DNA of 5,537 nt from a bacterium (GTDB lineage: Bacteria > Verrucomicrobiota > Verrucomicrobiia > Limisphaerales > UBA11358). Positions 1 through 5,537 of this stretch are shown piece by piece. Every line of letters begins with the position of its first letter. Position 1 is the stretch's first letter. The stretch spans positions 1-5,537 of the forward strand of contig JAJXXI010000359.1 in assembly GCA_021781185.1 (NCBI GenBank), read 5' to 3'. The notes beneath the pieces were generated by a model. The model saw only the letters and a list, made by a program, of their open reading frames with translations, was not told the DNA's origin and made no database searches. The translations under genes were made by a program, and so were the position numbers.

Positions 1-1691
1 CGCCCGAAGTTGCCACCGGCGGCGCTGCCCCAACCGAAGTCAATTTTGACACCAATGCGCCGGAACAGACGCTGGTGCTGACCAACGGCCGGGCGAGCTA
101 CACGTTCACCTCGCGCGGTGGCGGCCTCAAATTGGTCCAACTGCTTGATTATCCGGAGACGGTTTCGGCCCGCTGGCGGAGCCAGATCACGAATTCCGCC
201 ACCGTGGCAACCCTGAATGCCGAGGCGAAAGTGCCGGTAATGGCCGTGCTCGGCGGCAGCAATCTGGTGGGGGACGGCAATTACACGTTGACCCGGACCG
301 CGAACGGGGTGCGGGCGGAAAAATTCCTGCCGGACGGGCTCCGCTTGATTAAAAATTTCCAGCTTGGTTCCAACTTTCTAATCAATGCCAGCATCCGCAT
401 TGAAAACACTGCCAGCAATGACTTGCATCTGCCGGCGCAGGAATTTGTGGTCGGAACTGCAACGCCGATGGACGCGGACGATACCGGACTTTACGAGGGA
501 ACGATGTGGTATGACGGAGCGAAGGCGGTGGACGAGCCGCTGACCTGGTTCTCCGGCCGGCATTTTGGCTGCGCCCCGGGAACGCCCAAAACCGAGTATC
601 TCGCCGGCAACGGCAACGTGGTTTGGGCGGCCGCGCACAACCAGTATTTTGCACTGATGGCCATGACGAAAACGAACGACCCGGCCTGGCAGGTGGTGGC
701 ACGGCCCGTGACGCTGCCCTTGTTCCAAAACGTCGGCGTGGTGACGAACCTGGCTGCGCCCCAGGGCATCCAGACGGCCTTGGTGTATCCGGCGATGACG
801 TTGTCAGCCAATTCAACCGTGGATCGGGATTTCGTTCTGTTTGCCGGGCCGAAGGAATACCGGGTGCTGGCGCAGGTGGGCGAGAAATTTAATAATCAGG
901 CGGACCAAGTGATGAATTTTGGCGTTGGTTTCGCCGGTTTCTGGGGCGTGGGCAGCTTCTTTGCCAAGCTGCTGCTCTCGGCGATGAACGGCCTGCATGA
1001 TTTGACCGGCCTCGGCTACGGTTGGACGATCGTGCTGATCACGTTTTTGATCAAGGTGCTGTTCTGGCCGCTGACGGCGAAAAGCACCCGTTCCATGAAG
1101 CGCATGCAGGCGCTCGCGCCGCAACTCGCGGAACTGAAGGAAAAATACAAGGACGACGTCCAGAAACTCACGTCCAAGCAATGGGAAATTTACAAGAAAA
1201 ACAAGGTGAACCCCATGAGCGGCTGCCTGCCCATGCTCATCCAGATGCCGGTGTTCATCGGATTTTTCACCATGATCCGCAGCGCGATTGAGTTGCGGGG
1301 AGCGCATTGGCTATGGGTGGCGGATTTGTCCAAGCCGGACACGCTGTTCATGATTCATGGCATCACGTTCCTGCCGTTCATCAGCACGCCGGAAGGATTG
1401 CCCTTCAATTTGCTGCCGTTGCTCATGGGCGGCGCGATGCTGTGGCAGTCGCACCTGCAACCGGCTTCCCCGGGCATGGATCCGGCCCAGCAGAAAATGA
1501 TGCGCTGGCTGCCGGCGATTTTCATCCTGTTCCTTTACAATTATTCCTCCGGTCTGGCGCTTTACTGGACGGTCAACAACCTGCTCACAATCGTGCAGAC
1601 CAAGCTGACCAAGACGTATGTCAGCGGCGACCTCCCGGCCGCACCCGCCACCAATCCGGCATTGACTCCGGCATCCAAAAAGAAAAAATAA
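1..1691 (+). CDS. yidC: YidC membrane protein insertase, 5'-truncated by window edge
   Basis: YidC/Oxa1 insertases fold and insert inner-membrane proteins, alone or with SecYEG. The reading frame is open from base 3, so the true start lies upstream; the GTG at 75 is an internal Val codon. About 562 residues are visible; the missing part would hold the N-terminal signal-anchor helix. Visible residues ~20-290 form the large periplasmic beta-sandwich (P2) typical of Gram-negative YidC, starting near PEQTLVLTN. The conserved insertase core follows: GWTIVLITFLIKVLFWPLT (visible ~340-358), the charged cytosolic helical hairpin (KRMQALAPQ...KYKDD), GCLPMLIQMPVF (~407-418), and the last helices ending SSGLALYWTVNNLLTIVQ. 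The loop before helix 4 is about 20 residues longer than in E. coli. The usual groove Arg (E. coli R366) aligns with Lys at bases 1053-1055. The tail ends in KKKK, a short basic end that might touch the ribosome (inference). The jag-like gene follows after 4 bp. Family assignment is very secure. Confidence 0.97.
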   Translation, partial: PEVATGGAAPTEVNFDTNAPEQTLVLTNGRASYTFTSRGGGLKLVQLLDYPETVSARWRSQITNSATVATLNAEAKVPVMAVLGGSNLVGDGNYTLTRTANGVRAEKFLPDGLRLIKNFQLGSNFLINASIRIENTASNDLHLPAQEFVVGTATPMDADDTGLYEGTMWYDGAKAVDEPLTWFSGRHFGCAPGTPKTEYLAGNGNVVWAAAHNQYFALMAMTKTNDPAWQVVARPVTLPLFQNVGVVTNLAAPQGIQTALVYPAMTLSANSTVDRDFVLFAGPKEYRVLAQVGEKFNNQADQVMNFGVGFAGFWGVGSFFAKLLLSAMNGLHDLTGLGYGWTIVLITFLIKVLFWPLTAKSTRSMKRMQALAPQLAELKEKYKDDVQKLTSKQWEIYKKNKVNPMSGCLPMLIQMPVFIGFFTMIRSAIELRGAHWLWVADLSKPDTLFMIHGITFLPFISTPEGLPFNLLPLLMGGAMLWQSHLQPASPGMDPAQQKMMRWLPAIFILFLYNYSSGLALYWTVNNLLTIVQTKLTKTYVSGDLPAAPATNPALTPASKKKK

Positions 1692-1695
1692 TCCC

Positions 1696-2148
1696 ATGTC
1701 CGCGCAACCGAAAATCATTCTGGAAACCATCCTCGGCACGCTGGGTTTTCCCGCGACCATTGAGGAACACAAGCTTGGCGACGACCTGATGCTCGACATA
1801 AAGACGGAGGAATCCGGACGCCTGATTGGCCGTCAGGGCCAGACGCTGGCGGACCTGCAATACATCGTAAACCGCATCCTGTTCCAACAGGATCAGACTT
1901 CGCCGAAGGTGATGCTGGATGTGGGCGGCTACCGTTCCCAGGCCCGCGAGGCGCTGGTGAAAAAGGCCAGAGACGCCGCGGAAAAAGTCCGCAAATGGGG
2001 CGACGCGGTAGAGTTGGAGCCGTTGAACGCCTTTGACCGGCGCATCGTGCATCAGGCGCTCAAGGACGATCCGGATATAGAAACACAAAGCGTGGAAGTG
2101 GACGGCACGGAAAAGAAGGCGCTGATTCTGCGGCCCAAGCGCCACTGA
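1696..2148 (+). CDS. jag: Jag/KhpB-like KH-R3H RNA-binding protein (SpoIIIJ-associated)
   Basis: This 150-residue protein is predicted to bind single-stranded RNA in the cytoplasm. Homologues (Jag/KhpB/EloR) are encoded beside yidC in many bacteria and in Gram-positives affect envelope growth and small-RNA biology. A KH domain occupies residues ~5-80, with the GxxG loop in GRLIGRQGQTL (GRQG at 45-48). An R3H domain occupies ~85-148, with the R-x3-H signature R115-H119 in PLNAFDRRIVHQAL. It starts almost at once with the KH domain, so the N-terminal Jag-N domain and linker of the ~200-residue Firmicutes proteins are absent. ATG at 1696 lies 4 bp after the yidC stop, with no clear Shine-Dalgarno, only an A-rich stretch from the lysine codons at the end of yidC; translational coupling is likely. 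A strong terminator follows 26 bp after the stop. The family is secure; its cellular role in this phylum is inferred. Confidence 0.93.
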   Translation: MSAQPKIILETILGTLGFPATIEEHKLGDDLMLDIKTEESGRLIGRQGQTLADLQYIVNRILFQQDQTSPKVMLDVGGYRSQAREALVKKARDAAEKVRKWGDAVELEPLNAFDRRIVHQALKDDPDIETQSVEVDGTEKKALILRPKRH

Positions 2149-2174
2149 AATGCTGAGGTTTTGATTGCGGATAA

Positions 2175-2202
2175 AAAAGCCCGGACCTGAATCCGGGCTT
2201 TT
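2175..2202. terminator. Bidirectional intrinsic terminator between jag and lipoprotein gene
   Basis: An 11-bp perfect stem (2175-2185 with 2192-2202; core GCCCGGA/TCCGGGC) closes a 6-nt loop. It is followed by TTTTATTTT on the + strand and flanked by a run of six A on the other side, which is a U-tract for minus-strand transcripts. It lies 26 bp after the jag stop and 13 bp beyond the stop of the convergent lipoprotein gene, so it can end both transcripts. Confidence 0.9.
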
Positions 2203-2215
2203 ATTTTGGAAATGA

Positions 2216-2602
2216 TCAGGGATTGATGATCTTCAACTTGTAAGTCGGAGACCAAGCGCTGTCCGGCTGCGGTTGGTTGCCGAATGTGTTGTAGAGAAAA
2301 TCAAATTTAAAACGGTAAGTCACCGAATTCGCCGACGGCGGCACGGGGATCAGGCCATCCCAACGATCTTCCACCAGCGGCACCGGACGCATTGGCAAAG
2401 GCTGGCCATCCACCAGCACATAGGCCTTGATGCTGTCCGGCCGCAGGGACTGTTGCTGGGAATAAAAACCAACTTCAACCGGATACAGGTTGTTGGCGTT
2501 GCGCGGCTGCTCCGTGGGCGTCATGCGGGTGAAGGTCGCGGTGGTGGAACAGCCCACCAGCAGCAAAACCGGCAACAACGGCAAAAACTTTTTCAAAATC
2601 AT
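2216..2602 (-). CDS. Small lipoprotein of unknown function
   Basis: The ATG at 2602 gives 128 residues and was chosen because it begins a textbook lipoprotein signal: MILKK, a Leu/Pro/Val-rich core, and the lipobox LVGC with Cys18 as the lipidated residue, followed by STT. The frame stays open further upstream, to 2848, but that extension would bury the signal peptide and run into the divergent transporter gene. The mature part (~110 residues) has no Cys and no transmembrane helix. Its alternating hydrophobic pattern (YPVEVGFY, SIKAYVLVDG, DGLIPVP, VTYRFKFDFLYN, PTYKLKIIN) suggests an all-beta, Ig-like or small sandwich fold; this is inference. The residue after Cys is Ser, not Asp, so by the E. 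coli rule it would go to the outer membrane, though that rule is untested in such phyla. I do not recognise the family. No Shine-Dalgarno precedes the ATG. It stands alone, convergent with jag and divergent from the transporter. Confidence 0.8.
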   Translation of the reverse strand: MILKKFLPLLPVLLLVGCSTTATFTRMTPTEQPRNANNLYPVEVGFYSQQQSLRPDSIKAYVLVDGQPLPMRPVPLVEDRWDGLIPVPPSANSVTYRFKFDFLYNTFGNQPQPDSAWSPTYKLKIINP

Positions 2603-2628
2603 GTCGTGAAGCTGCCAAAACGCGCCGG

Positions 2629-2656
2629 ATTGTAAAGTTGAATTCGGCACCGCCAA
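2629..2656 (-). promoter_or_regulatory. Possible sigma70-type promoter for the lipoprotein gene
   Basis: Reading the minus strand, TACAAT (2634-2629) matches five of six positions of the -10 consensus. TTGGCG (2656-2651) lies 16 bp upstream as a weak -35. Initiation near 2622 would give a leader of about 20 nt before the ATG at 2602. The -35 is poor and promoter consensus in this phylum is not assured, so this is tentative. Confidence 0.3.
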
Positions 2657-2663
2657 ATTCGGC
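2641..2663. repeat. Short tandem-spaced direct repeat AATTCGGC in divergent region
   Basis: AATTCGGC occurs at 2641-2648 and again at 2656-2663, a 15-bp period. It lies in the 99-bp region (2603-2701) between the divergently transcribed lipoprotein and transporter genes and overlaps the possible minus-strand promoter. A second pair, GCCGGATT, occurs at 2624-2631 and 2677-2684. The repeats could be regulator half-sites or chance. I find no convincing + strand promoter for the transporter here. Confidence 0.3.
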
Positions 2664-2701
2664 GCTTGAACGCTTTGCCGGATTGAGCAATCCTCGCTCA
2701 C

Positions 2702-4063
2702 ATGAACTCCCCGAATCCGTCCCGGCCGTCCATGAGCAAATACCGCTGGATCATTTGCGCGCTGCTGTTTTTCTCCACCACGTTCAACTATCTGGACCGG
2801 CAGGTCATCAGCTACCTGAAGGAGTTTTTCTGCTCGCCGACGGCTCAAGGCGGCTTCGGCTGGTCCAACACGGATTTTGCCTATTTGACCTCCTTCTTCA
2901 CCGCCTTTTATGCCGGCATGACCCTCGTGGTGGGCTGGGTGATTGATCGCATCGGAACCAAATTGGGACTGGCACTATCGCTCATCGTCTGGTCGGTATG
3001 CGGCATCGCCAATGCGTTCGTCGGCCGCCTGTTGATGATGCACATCATCATCCGCAGTGCGTTCGCCGTGGGCGAAGCAGGCAACTTTCCCGCCTCGATC
3101 AAGACCGTGGCCGAATGGTTCCCCAAACGGGAACGCGCCCTGGCCACGGGCATCTTCAACAGCGGCTCGAATTTTGGCGCGATGATCGCCGCCCTGTTCG
3201 TGCCCTGGTGCATGATTTACTTCGGCGACCAGCGGGGCTGGAAAATGGCCTTTATTTTTACCGGTGCGGCCGGTTTCCTCTGGCTTTTCTTCTGGTTCTG
3301 GCTCTATGAATCGCCCGGCAAACAAAAACGGCTGTCCCGAGCCGAATACGATTACATCCACATTGACGATGACAAAACGGTGGTCGAAACCAACGATGAC
3401 AAGGCCAAAGTATCCTGGTGGAGACTTTTCGGCTACCGGCAGTCCTGGGCCTTCTTTGTGGGCAAATTCATGACGGATGGCATCTGGTGGTTCTACCTGT
3501 TCTGGCTGCCCGATTACCTGTTCAAGCAATTTGACATGACCAAGGCCCAAGTCATCCTGCCCACCTTCATCGTTTATGGCGTAGCAATTGTGGGAAGCAT
3601 TTACGGCGGCAGCATCCCCATGACCCTCATCAAGAAAGGCATGCCGGTTTACAAAGCGCGCATGACGGCGATGTTTCTCATCGCCCTGGCACCCTTGCTG
3701 GTTCTCTCCACGCAATATTTCGGCGATGTAGCCCGTTTCGGCCACATGGCGTCCGTGCTGGCGGTGGCCACCATTTGCATCGGGGCGGCGGCGCATCAGG
3801 CATGGTCGGCGAACCTGTTTACCACGGTTTCCGACATGTTCCCCAAAAAAGCCGTCGGCTCGGTCACCGGCATTGGGACGACGGCCGGCGGCATTGGCGG
3901 CGTGATCGTGCAATTGCTGGCCGGGACGCTCACCGACGCGTTTAAGAAGAATCCGCAGACAGCCTACCTGATCATGTTCATCGTGTGCGCCCTGAGCTAT
4001 TTGATTGCCTGGGGGCTGATGAAGGCGCTGGTGCCGCGCCACAAGCCGATTACCGACCTGTAA
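2702..4063 (+). CDS. MFS transporter, ACS family (hexuronate/aldonate:H+ symporter type)
   Basis: This is a predicted 12-helix inner-membrane symporter for an anionic sugar acid such as a hexuronate, galactonate or similar. It has 453 residues, the usual family length. Family marks are NYLDRQ at the end of helix 1 (residues 29-34), motif A between helices 2 and 3 (GWVIDRIGTKLG, 78-89), and the strongly conserved helix-4 block RSAFAVGEAGNFPASIKT and AEWFPKRERALATGIFN, followed by SGSNFGAMIAALFVPW. D32, R118 and E125 fall where E. coli DgoT has its proton- and substrate-coupling Asp, Arg and Glu (my alignment from memory). A charged cytosolic loop (~205-236) separates the two six-helix halves. 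ATG at 2702 is taken; ATG at 2732 (residue 11, MSKYRW) is equally possible, as neither has a Shine-Dalgarno. The convergent KDG kinase and SDR genes support a sugar-acid substrate. The exact substrate cannot be read from the sequence. Confidence 0.9.
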   Translation: MNSPNPSRPSMSKYRWIICALLFFSTTFNYLDRQVISYLKEFFCSPTAQGGFGWSNTDFAYLTSFFTAFYAGMTLVVGWVIDRIGTKLGLALSLIVWSVCGIANAFVGRLLMMHIIIRSAFAVGEAGNFPASIKTVAEWFPKRERALATGIFNSGSNFGAMIAALFVPWCMIYFGDQRGWKMAFIFTGAAGFLWLFFWFWLYESPGKQKRLSRAEYDYIHIDDDKTVVETNDDKAKVSWWRLFGYRQSWAFFVGKFMTDGIWWFYLFWLPDYLFKQFDMTKAQVILPTFIVYGVAIVGSIYGGSIPMTLIKKGMPVYKARMTAMFLIALAPLLVLSTQYFGDVARFGHMASVLAVATICIGAAAHQAWSANLFTTVSDMFPKKAVGSVTGIGTTAGGIGGVIVQLLAGTLTDAFKKNPQTAYLIMFIVCALSYLIAWGLMKALVPRHKPITDL

Positions 4064-4079
4064 TCACCAGTAGAAACAA

Positions 4080-4116
4080 AAACAGCCCGTTGAAGCTCGG
4101 CTTCAACGGGCTGTTT
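4080..4116. terminator. Hairpin terminator between convergent transporter and SDR genes
   Basis: A perfect stem of 16 bp (4080-4095 with 4101-4116; core ACAGCCCGTTGAAG) closes a 5-nt loop, or 17 bp with a UCG triloop. It begins 16 bp after the transporter stop. On the minus strand it is followed by TTTGTTT-like sequence, a good U-tract for the SDR transcript. On the + strand only TTT then CGCTTTAC follows, so termination of the transporter transcript may be weaker. Confidence 0.85.
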
Positions 4117-4130
4117 CGCTTTACGCTGGA

Positions 4131-4904
4131 TCAAATACTCATCGCATCGAACCCGCCGTCCACAACGAGTTCCGCGCCGGTGATGAAACTGCCCGCGTCC
4201 GACGCCAGCAGCAGCGTCGCGCCGACAAGTTCATGCGCCTCGCCGAAGCGTTTCATCGGCGTCTTGCCCATGATCTGCGCCACGCGTTCGGGGTTGAGCA
4301 CCTTGCGGTTTTGCTCCGCCGGAAAAAAGCCGGGCACCAAAATATTCACGCGCACGCCAGAGGTCGCCCACTCGCGCGCGAGGTTTTTGGAAAGATTGTG
4401 GACCGCCGCCTTGGACGCCGAGTAGGTAAAGACGCGCGACAACGGCGTCAGCCCCGACGCGGAACCCAGATTGATGATGCTGCCGGACTTCCGTCCGACC
4501 AGATATTTGCCGAATACCTGGCAGGCGAGCACCACGCCCTTCAAATTCACCGTGATGATCCGGTCAAATTCATCCTCGGGAATATCGAAAAATGGGGTCG
4601 GCGAATTCACGCCCGCACCGTTCACGAGGATGTCCACGCGACCGAGCTTTTTCAGCACGTCCGCGAGCAGTTGCTCCAGTCCCGCCTTGGACGTGGTGTC
4701 GCAGGAGAAGAATTCCGCCTTGCCGCCGCCCTTGGCGATCTTATCGAGCCGCGCCTGCGCCTTGGCGGCATCGCGACCCACGAGAGCCACTGCGGCACCG
4801 GCGATGGCCAGTCCTTCGGCCATTTCACCGCACAGCACACCCGTGCCACCGATGACGACCGCGACTTTGCCTTTGAGTGAGAACAGTTCTGCTGGTGTTT
4901 TCAT
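4131..4904 (-). CDS. SDR oxidoreductase, probable D-mannonate/fructuronate or KduD-type sugar-acid dehydrogenase
   Basis: This 257-residue classical short-chain dehydrogenase/reductase is predicted to use NAD(P)(H) on a sugar acid in the cytoplasm. The Rossmann nucleotide motif is GGTGVLCG (residues 19-26), which differs from the usual TGxxxGIG. NGAG (95-98) replaces NNAG. The catalytic set is complete: N120 in VNLKG, S148 in INLGSASG, and Y161/K165 in YSASK. The C-terminal P191-G192 and VDGGFDA are standard. ATG at 4904 ([17 protein letters not shown]) is chosen: the in-frame GTG at 4934 lies inside a long hairpin, and the ATG fits the normal family start. Only a weak GGAAAA precedes it. It lies 91 bp downstream of the KDG kinase on the same strand, probably in one operon. 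I recall the GVLCG form from SDR-type D-mannonate oxidoreductases (B. subtilis UxuB/YjmF-like). KduD (diketogluconate reductase) and gluconate 5-dehydrogenase are alternatives. The family is certain; the substrate is not. Confidence 0.9.
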   Translation of the reverse strand: MKTPAELFSLKGKVAVVIGGTGVLCGEMAEGLAIAGAAVALVGRDAAKAQARLDKIAKGGGKAEFFSCDTTSKAGLEQLLADVLKKLGRVDILVNGAGVNSPTPFFDIPEDEFDRIITVNLKGVVLACQVFGKYLVGRKSGSIINLGSASGLTPLSRVFTYSASKAAVHNLSKNLAREWATSGVRVNILVPGFFPAEQNRKVLNPERVAQIMGKTPMKRFGEAHELVGATLLLASDAGSFITGAELVVDGGFDAMSI

Positions 4905-4918
4905 AATAATATTTTCCA

Positions 4919-4978
4919 GAGGGGCGAGCTCCACGAGTCCCCTGTTTTTTGTTCAGGGCCTCGTGGAACTCGGCCCTC
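4919..4978 (-). repeat. 60-nt near-perfect palindrome in the kinase-SDR intergenic gap
   Basis: Bases 4919-4944 pair with 4954-4978 through 22 Watson-Crick pairs. The exceptions are one mismatch (4924/4973), a small internal loop (4938-4939 against 4959), and 4929/4968, which is C-A on the + strand but a G-U wobble in minus-strand RNA. The 9-nt loop is A-rich in the transcript. No U-tract follows on either strand, so it is not a standard intrinsic terminator. It ends 14 nt before the SDR ATG and 17 bp after the kinase stop. It could be a REP/MITE-like dispersed palindrome, an mRNA-stabilising intercistronic hairpin, or an attenuator of SDR translation. Confidence 0.75.
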
Positions 4979-4995
4979 CGATTGGTGGTTAAATG

Positions 4996-5537
4996 TTACC
5001 GCTGCACCCGGGCGCTGCCGCCGCCAAAAGTCTTTTCCACTTCCCGGCGCGTGGCCATCGAGGTGTCGCCGGGGGTGGTCGCAGCCAGCGCGCCGTGCGC
5101 CGCGCCGTATTCAACCGCCTGCTGTGGATCATTGAATTCAAGAAATCCAAACTGCAGCCCGCTGGCAAAACTGTCGCCGCCTCCAACGCGGTCCAAAATC
5201 TCCAGCTCCGGATATTTGCGGCTCTCGAAAAATTTCCCGTCATGCCAGAGAATCGCGCTCCAGTCGTTCTTGGTCGCAGTGATGACCCGGCGCAGAGTCG
5301 TCGCGGCCACTTTGAAATTCGGATACGCCTTGACGGCGGTTTCGATCATCGCCTTGAACGCGTCCGTTTCAATCGTGCTCAGATTGTGGTCCGCACCTTT
5401 GACTTCAAAGCCAAGCGAAGCGGTGAAATCCTCTTCGTTGCCGATCATTACGTCCACGTGTTTGGCGATTTCCCGGTTCACTTCCTGAGCTTTCTTGAGG
5501 CCGCCGATGGATTTCCAGAGCGACGGACGATAATTCA
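4996..5537 (-). CDS. kdgK: 2-keto-3-deoxygluconate kinase, PfkB family, 5'-truncated by window edge
   Basis: The predicted reaction is phosphorylation of 2-keto-3-deoxygluconate (KDG) by ATP to KDPG, which an aldolase splits to pyruvate and glyceraldehyde-3-phosphate. The frame is open to the window end, so the start lies beyond 5537; the GTG at 5481 is an internal Val. The visible 179 residues are the C-terminal half to two thirds. They begin NYRPSLW, typical of KDG-type PfkB kinases after the central Asp. Next come GNEEDF (visible 32-37), ATTLR (~78-82), and the PfkB signature LDRVGGGDSFASG with catalytic Asp at bases 5173-5175 (visible residue 121). The second Gly of the usual GAGD is GGGD here. 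The near-end GALAATTPGDTSMATRREVE is characteristic of this subgroup. The SDR follows 91 bp downstream, supporting a hexuronate/KDG pathway. A related PfkB sugar kinase, such as one for fructose or ribose, is less likely given NYRxxLW and TTPGDTS. Confidence 0.85.
   Translation of the reverse strand, partial: NYRPSLWKSIGGLKKAQEVNREIAKHVDVMIGNEEDFTASLGFEVKGADHNLSTIETDAFKAMIETAVKAYPNFKVAATTLRRVITATKNDWSAILWHDGKFFESRKYPELEILDRVGGGDSFASGLQFGFLEFNDPQQAVEYGAAHGALAATTPGDTSMATRREVEKTFGGGSARVQR

Noticed and set aside
813..1307. Open frame antisense to yidC
   Set aside because: It is low-complexity, charged sequence with no motif and lies fully within the conserved YidC core.
2603..2848. Upstream in-frame extension of the lipoprotein gene to 2848
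   Set aside because: It would place about 80 charged residues before an obvious lipoprotein signal peptide and overlap the divergent transporter coding region. The ATG at 2602 is far more sensible.
2975..4042. Long open frame (355 codons) antisense to the transporter
   Set aside because: Its translation is rich in His, Arg, Gly and Gln with no recognisable domain, as expected from the reverse strand of a GC-biased membrane-protein gene. The opposite strand encodes a clear MFS protein.
4233..4880. Open frame of 215 codons on the + strand opposite the SDR
   Set aside because: The SDR frame carries all catalytic motifs; this one is His/Arg-rich antisense shadow.
4906..4911. TATTAT as a -10 box for the SDR gene on the minus strand
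   Set aside because: It ends one base before the chosen ATG, so transcription would start inside the gene, and no -35 stands upstream. It is most likely just an AT-rich leader.
4905..4934. GTG start at 4934 for the SDR
   Set aside because: It lies within the left arm of the palindrome and adds ten residues not expected for the family; ATG at 4904 matches the usual SDR N-terminus.
4919..4978. Palindrome as an intrinsic terminator of kdgK
   Set aside because: The T-run lies in the hairpin loop, not after the stem, and neither flank has a U-tract.
1..5537. CRISPR array, tRNA/rRNA, insertion sequence, phage or defence genes
   Set aside because: No repeat-spacer periodicity, cloverleaf, transposase motif or defence-family domain was seen on either strand; almost all the sequence is accounted for by five genes.

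Overview
The window is gene-dense, moderately GC-rich bacterial DNA. It carries four genes or gene ends that can be assigned to families and one small lipoprotein gene of unknown function. Protein character (a large-periplasmic-domain YidC with a long loop before its fourth membrane helix, a YidC-Jag pair, an ExuT-like transporter and an SDR with a GVLCG motif) suggests a Verrucomicrobiota-type organism (Pedosphaera/Limisphaerales-like). That placement is pattern recognition, not a search result. The cell is didermic, judging by the form of YidC.

Region 1 (1-2215, + strand) is a membrane-biogenesis operon. It holds the 3' part of yidC (the beginning lies before the window), then 4 bp later a short Jag/KhpB-type KH-R3H RNA-binding protein, then a strong hairpin terminator at 2175-2202. 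The same terminator can serve the convergent lipoprotein gene on the other strand.

Region 2 (2216-2701) holds a small minus-strand lipoprotein gene of unknown function. A 99-bp divergent intergenic region separates it from the next gene.

Region 3 (2702-5537) looks like a sugar-acid utilisation locus. A + strand MFS transporter of the hexuronate/galactonate (ACS) family converges on a minus-strand pair. In transcription order that pair is a PfkB-family 2-keto-3-deoxygluconate kinase (5' end outside the window) and then an SDR oxidoreductase of the D-mannonate/fructuronate or KduD type. Together they could import a hexuronate or aldonate, interconvert its keto and hydroxy forms, and phosphorylate KDG to KDPG for cleavage into pyruvate and glyceraldehyde-3-phosphate. 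The convergent ends share a 16-17 bp hairpin terminator.

The most unusual non-coding item is a 60-nt near-perfect palindrome (4919-4978) between the kinase and the SDR. It lacks a terminator T-tract and is a candidate intercistronic RNA element or dispersed palindromic repeat. No CRISPR array, tRNA, rRNA, transposase or anti-phage gene is visible. No gene-free stretch exceeds 100 bp. I see no clearly novel multi-gene system here.
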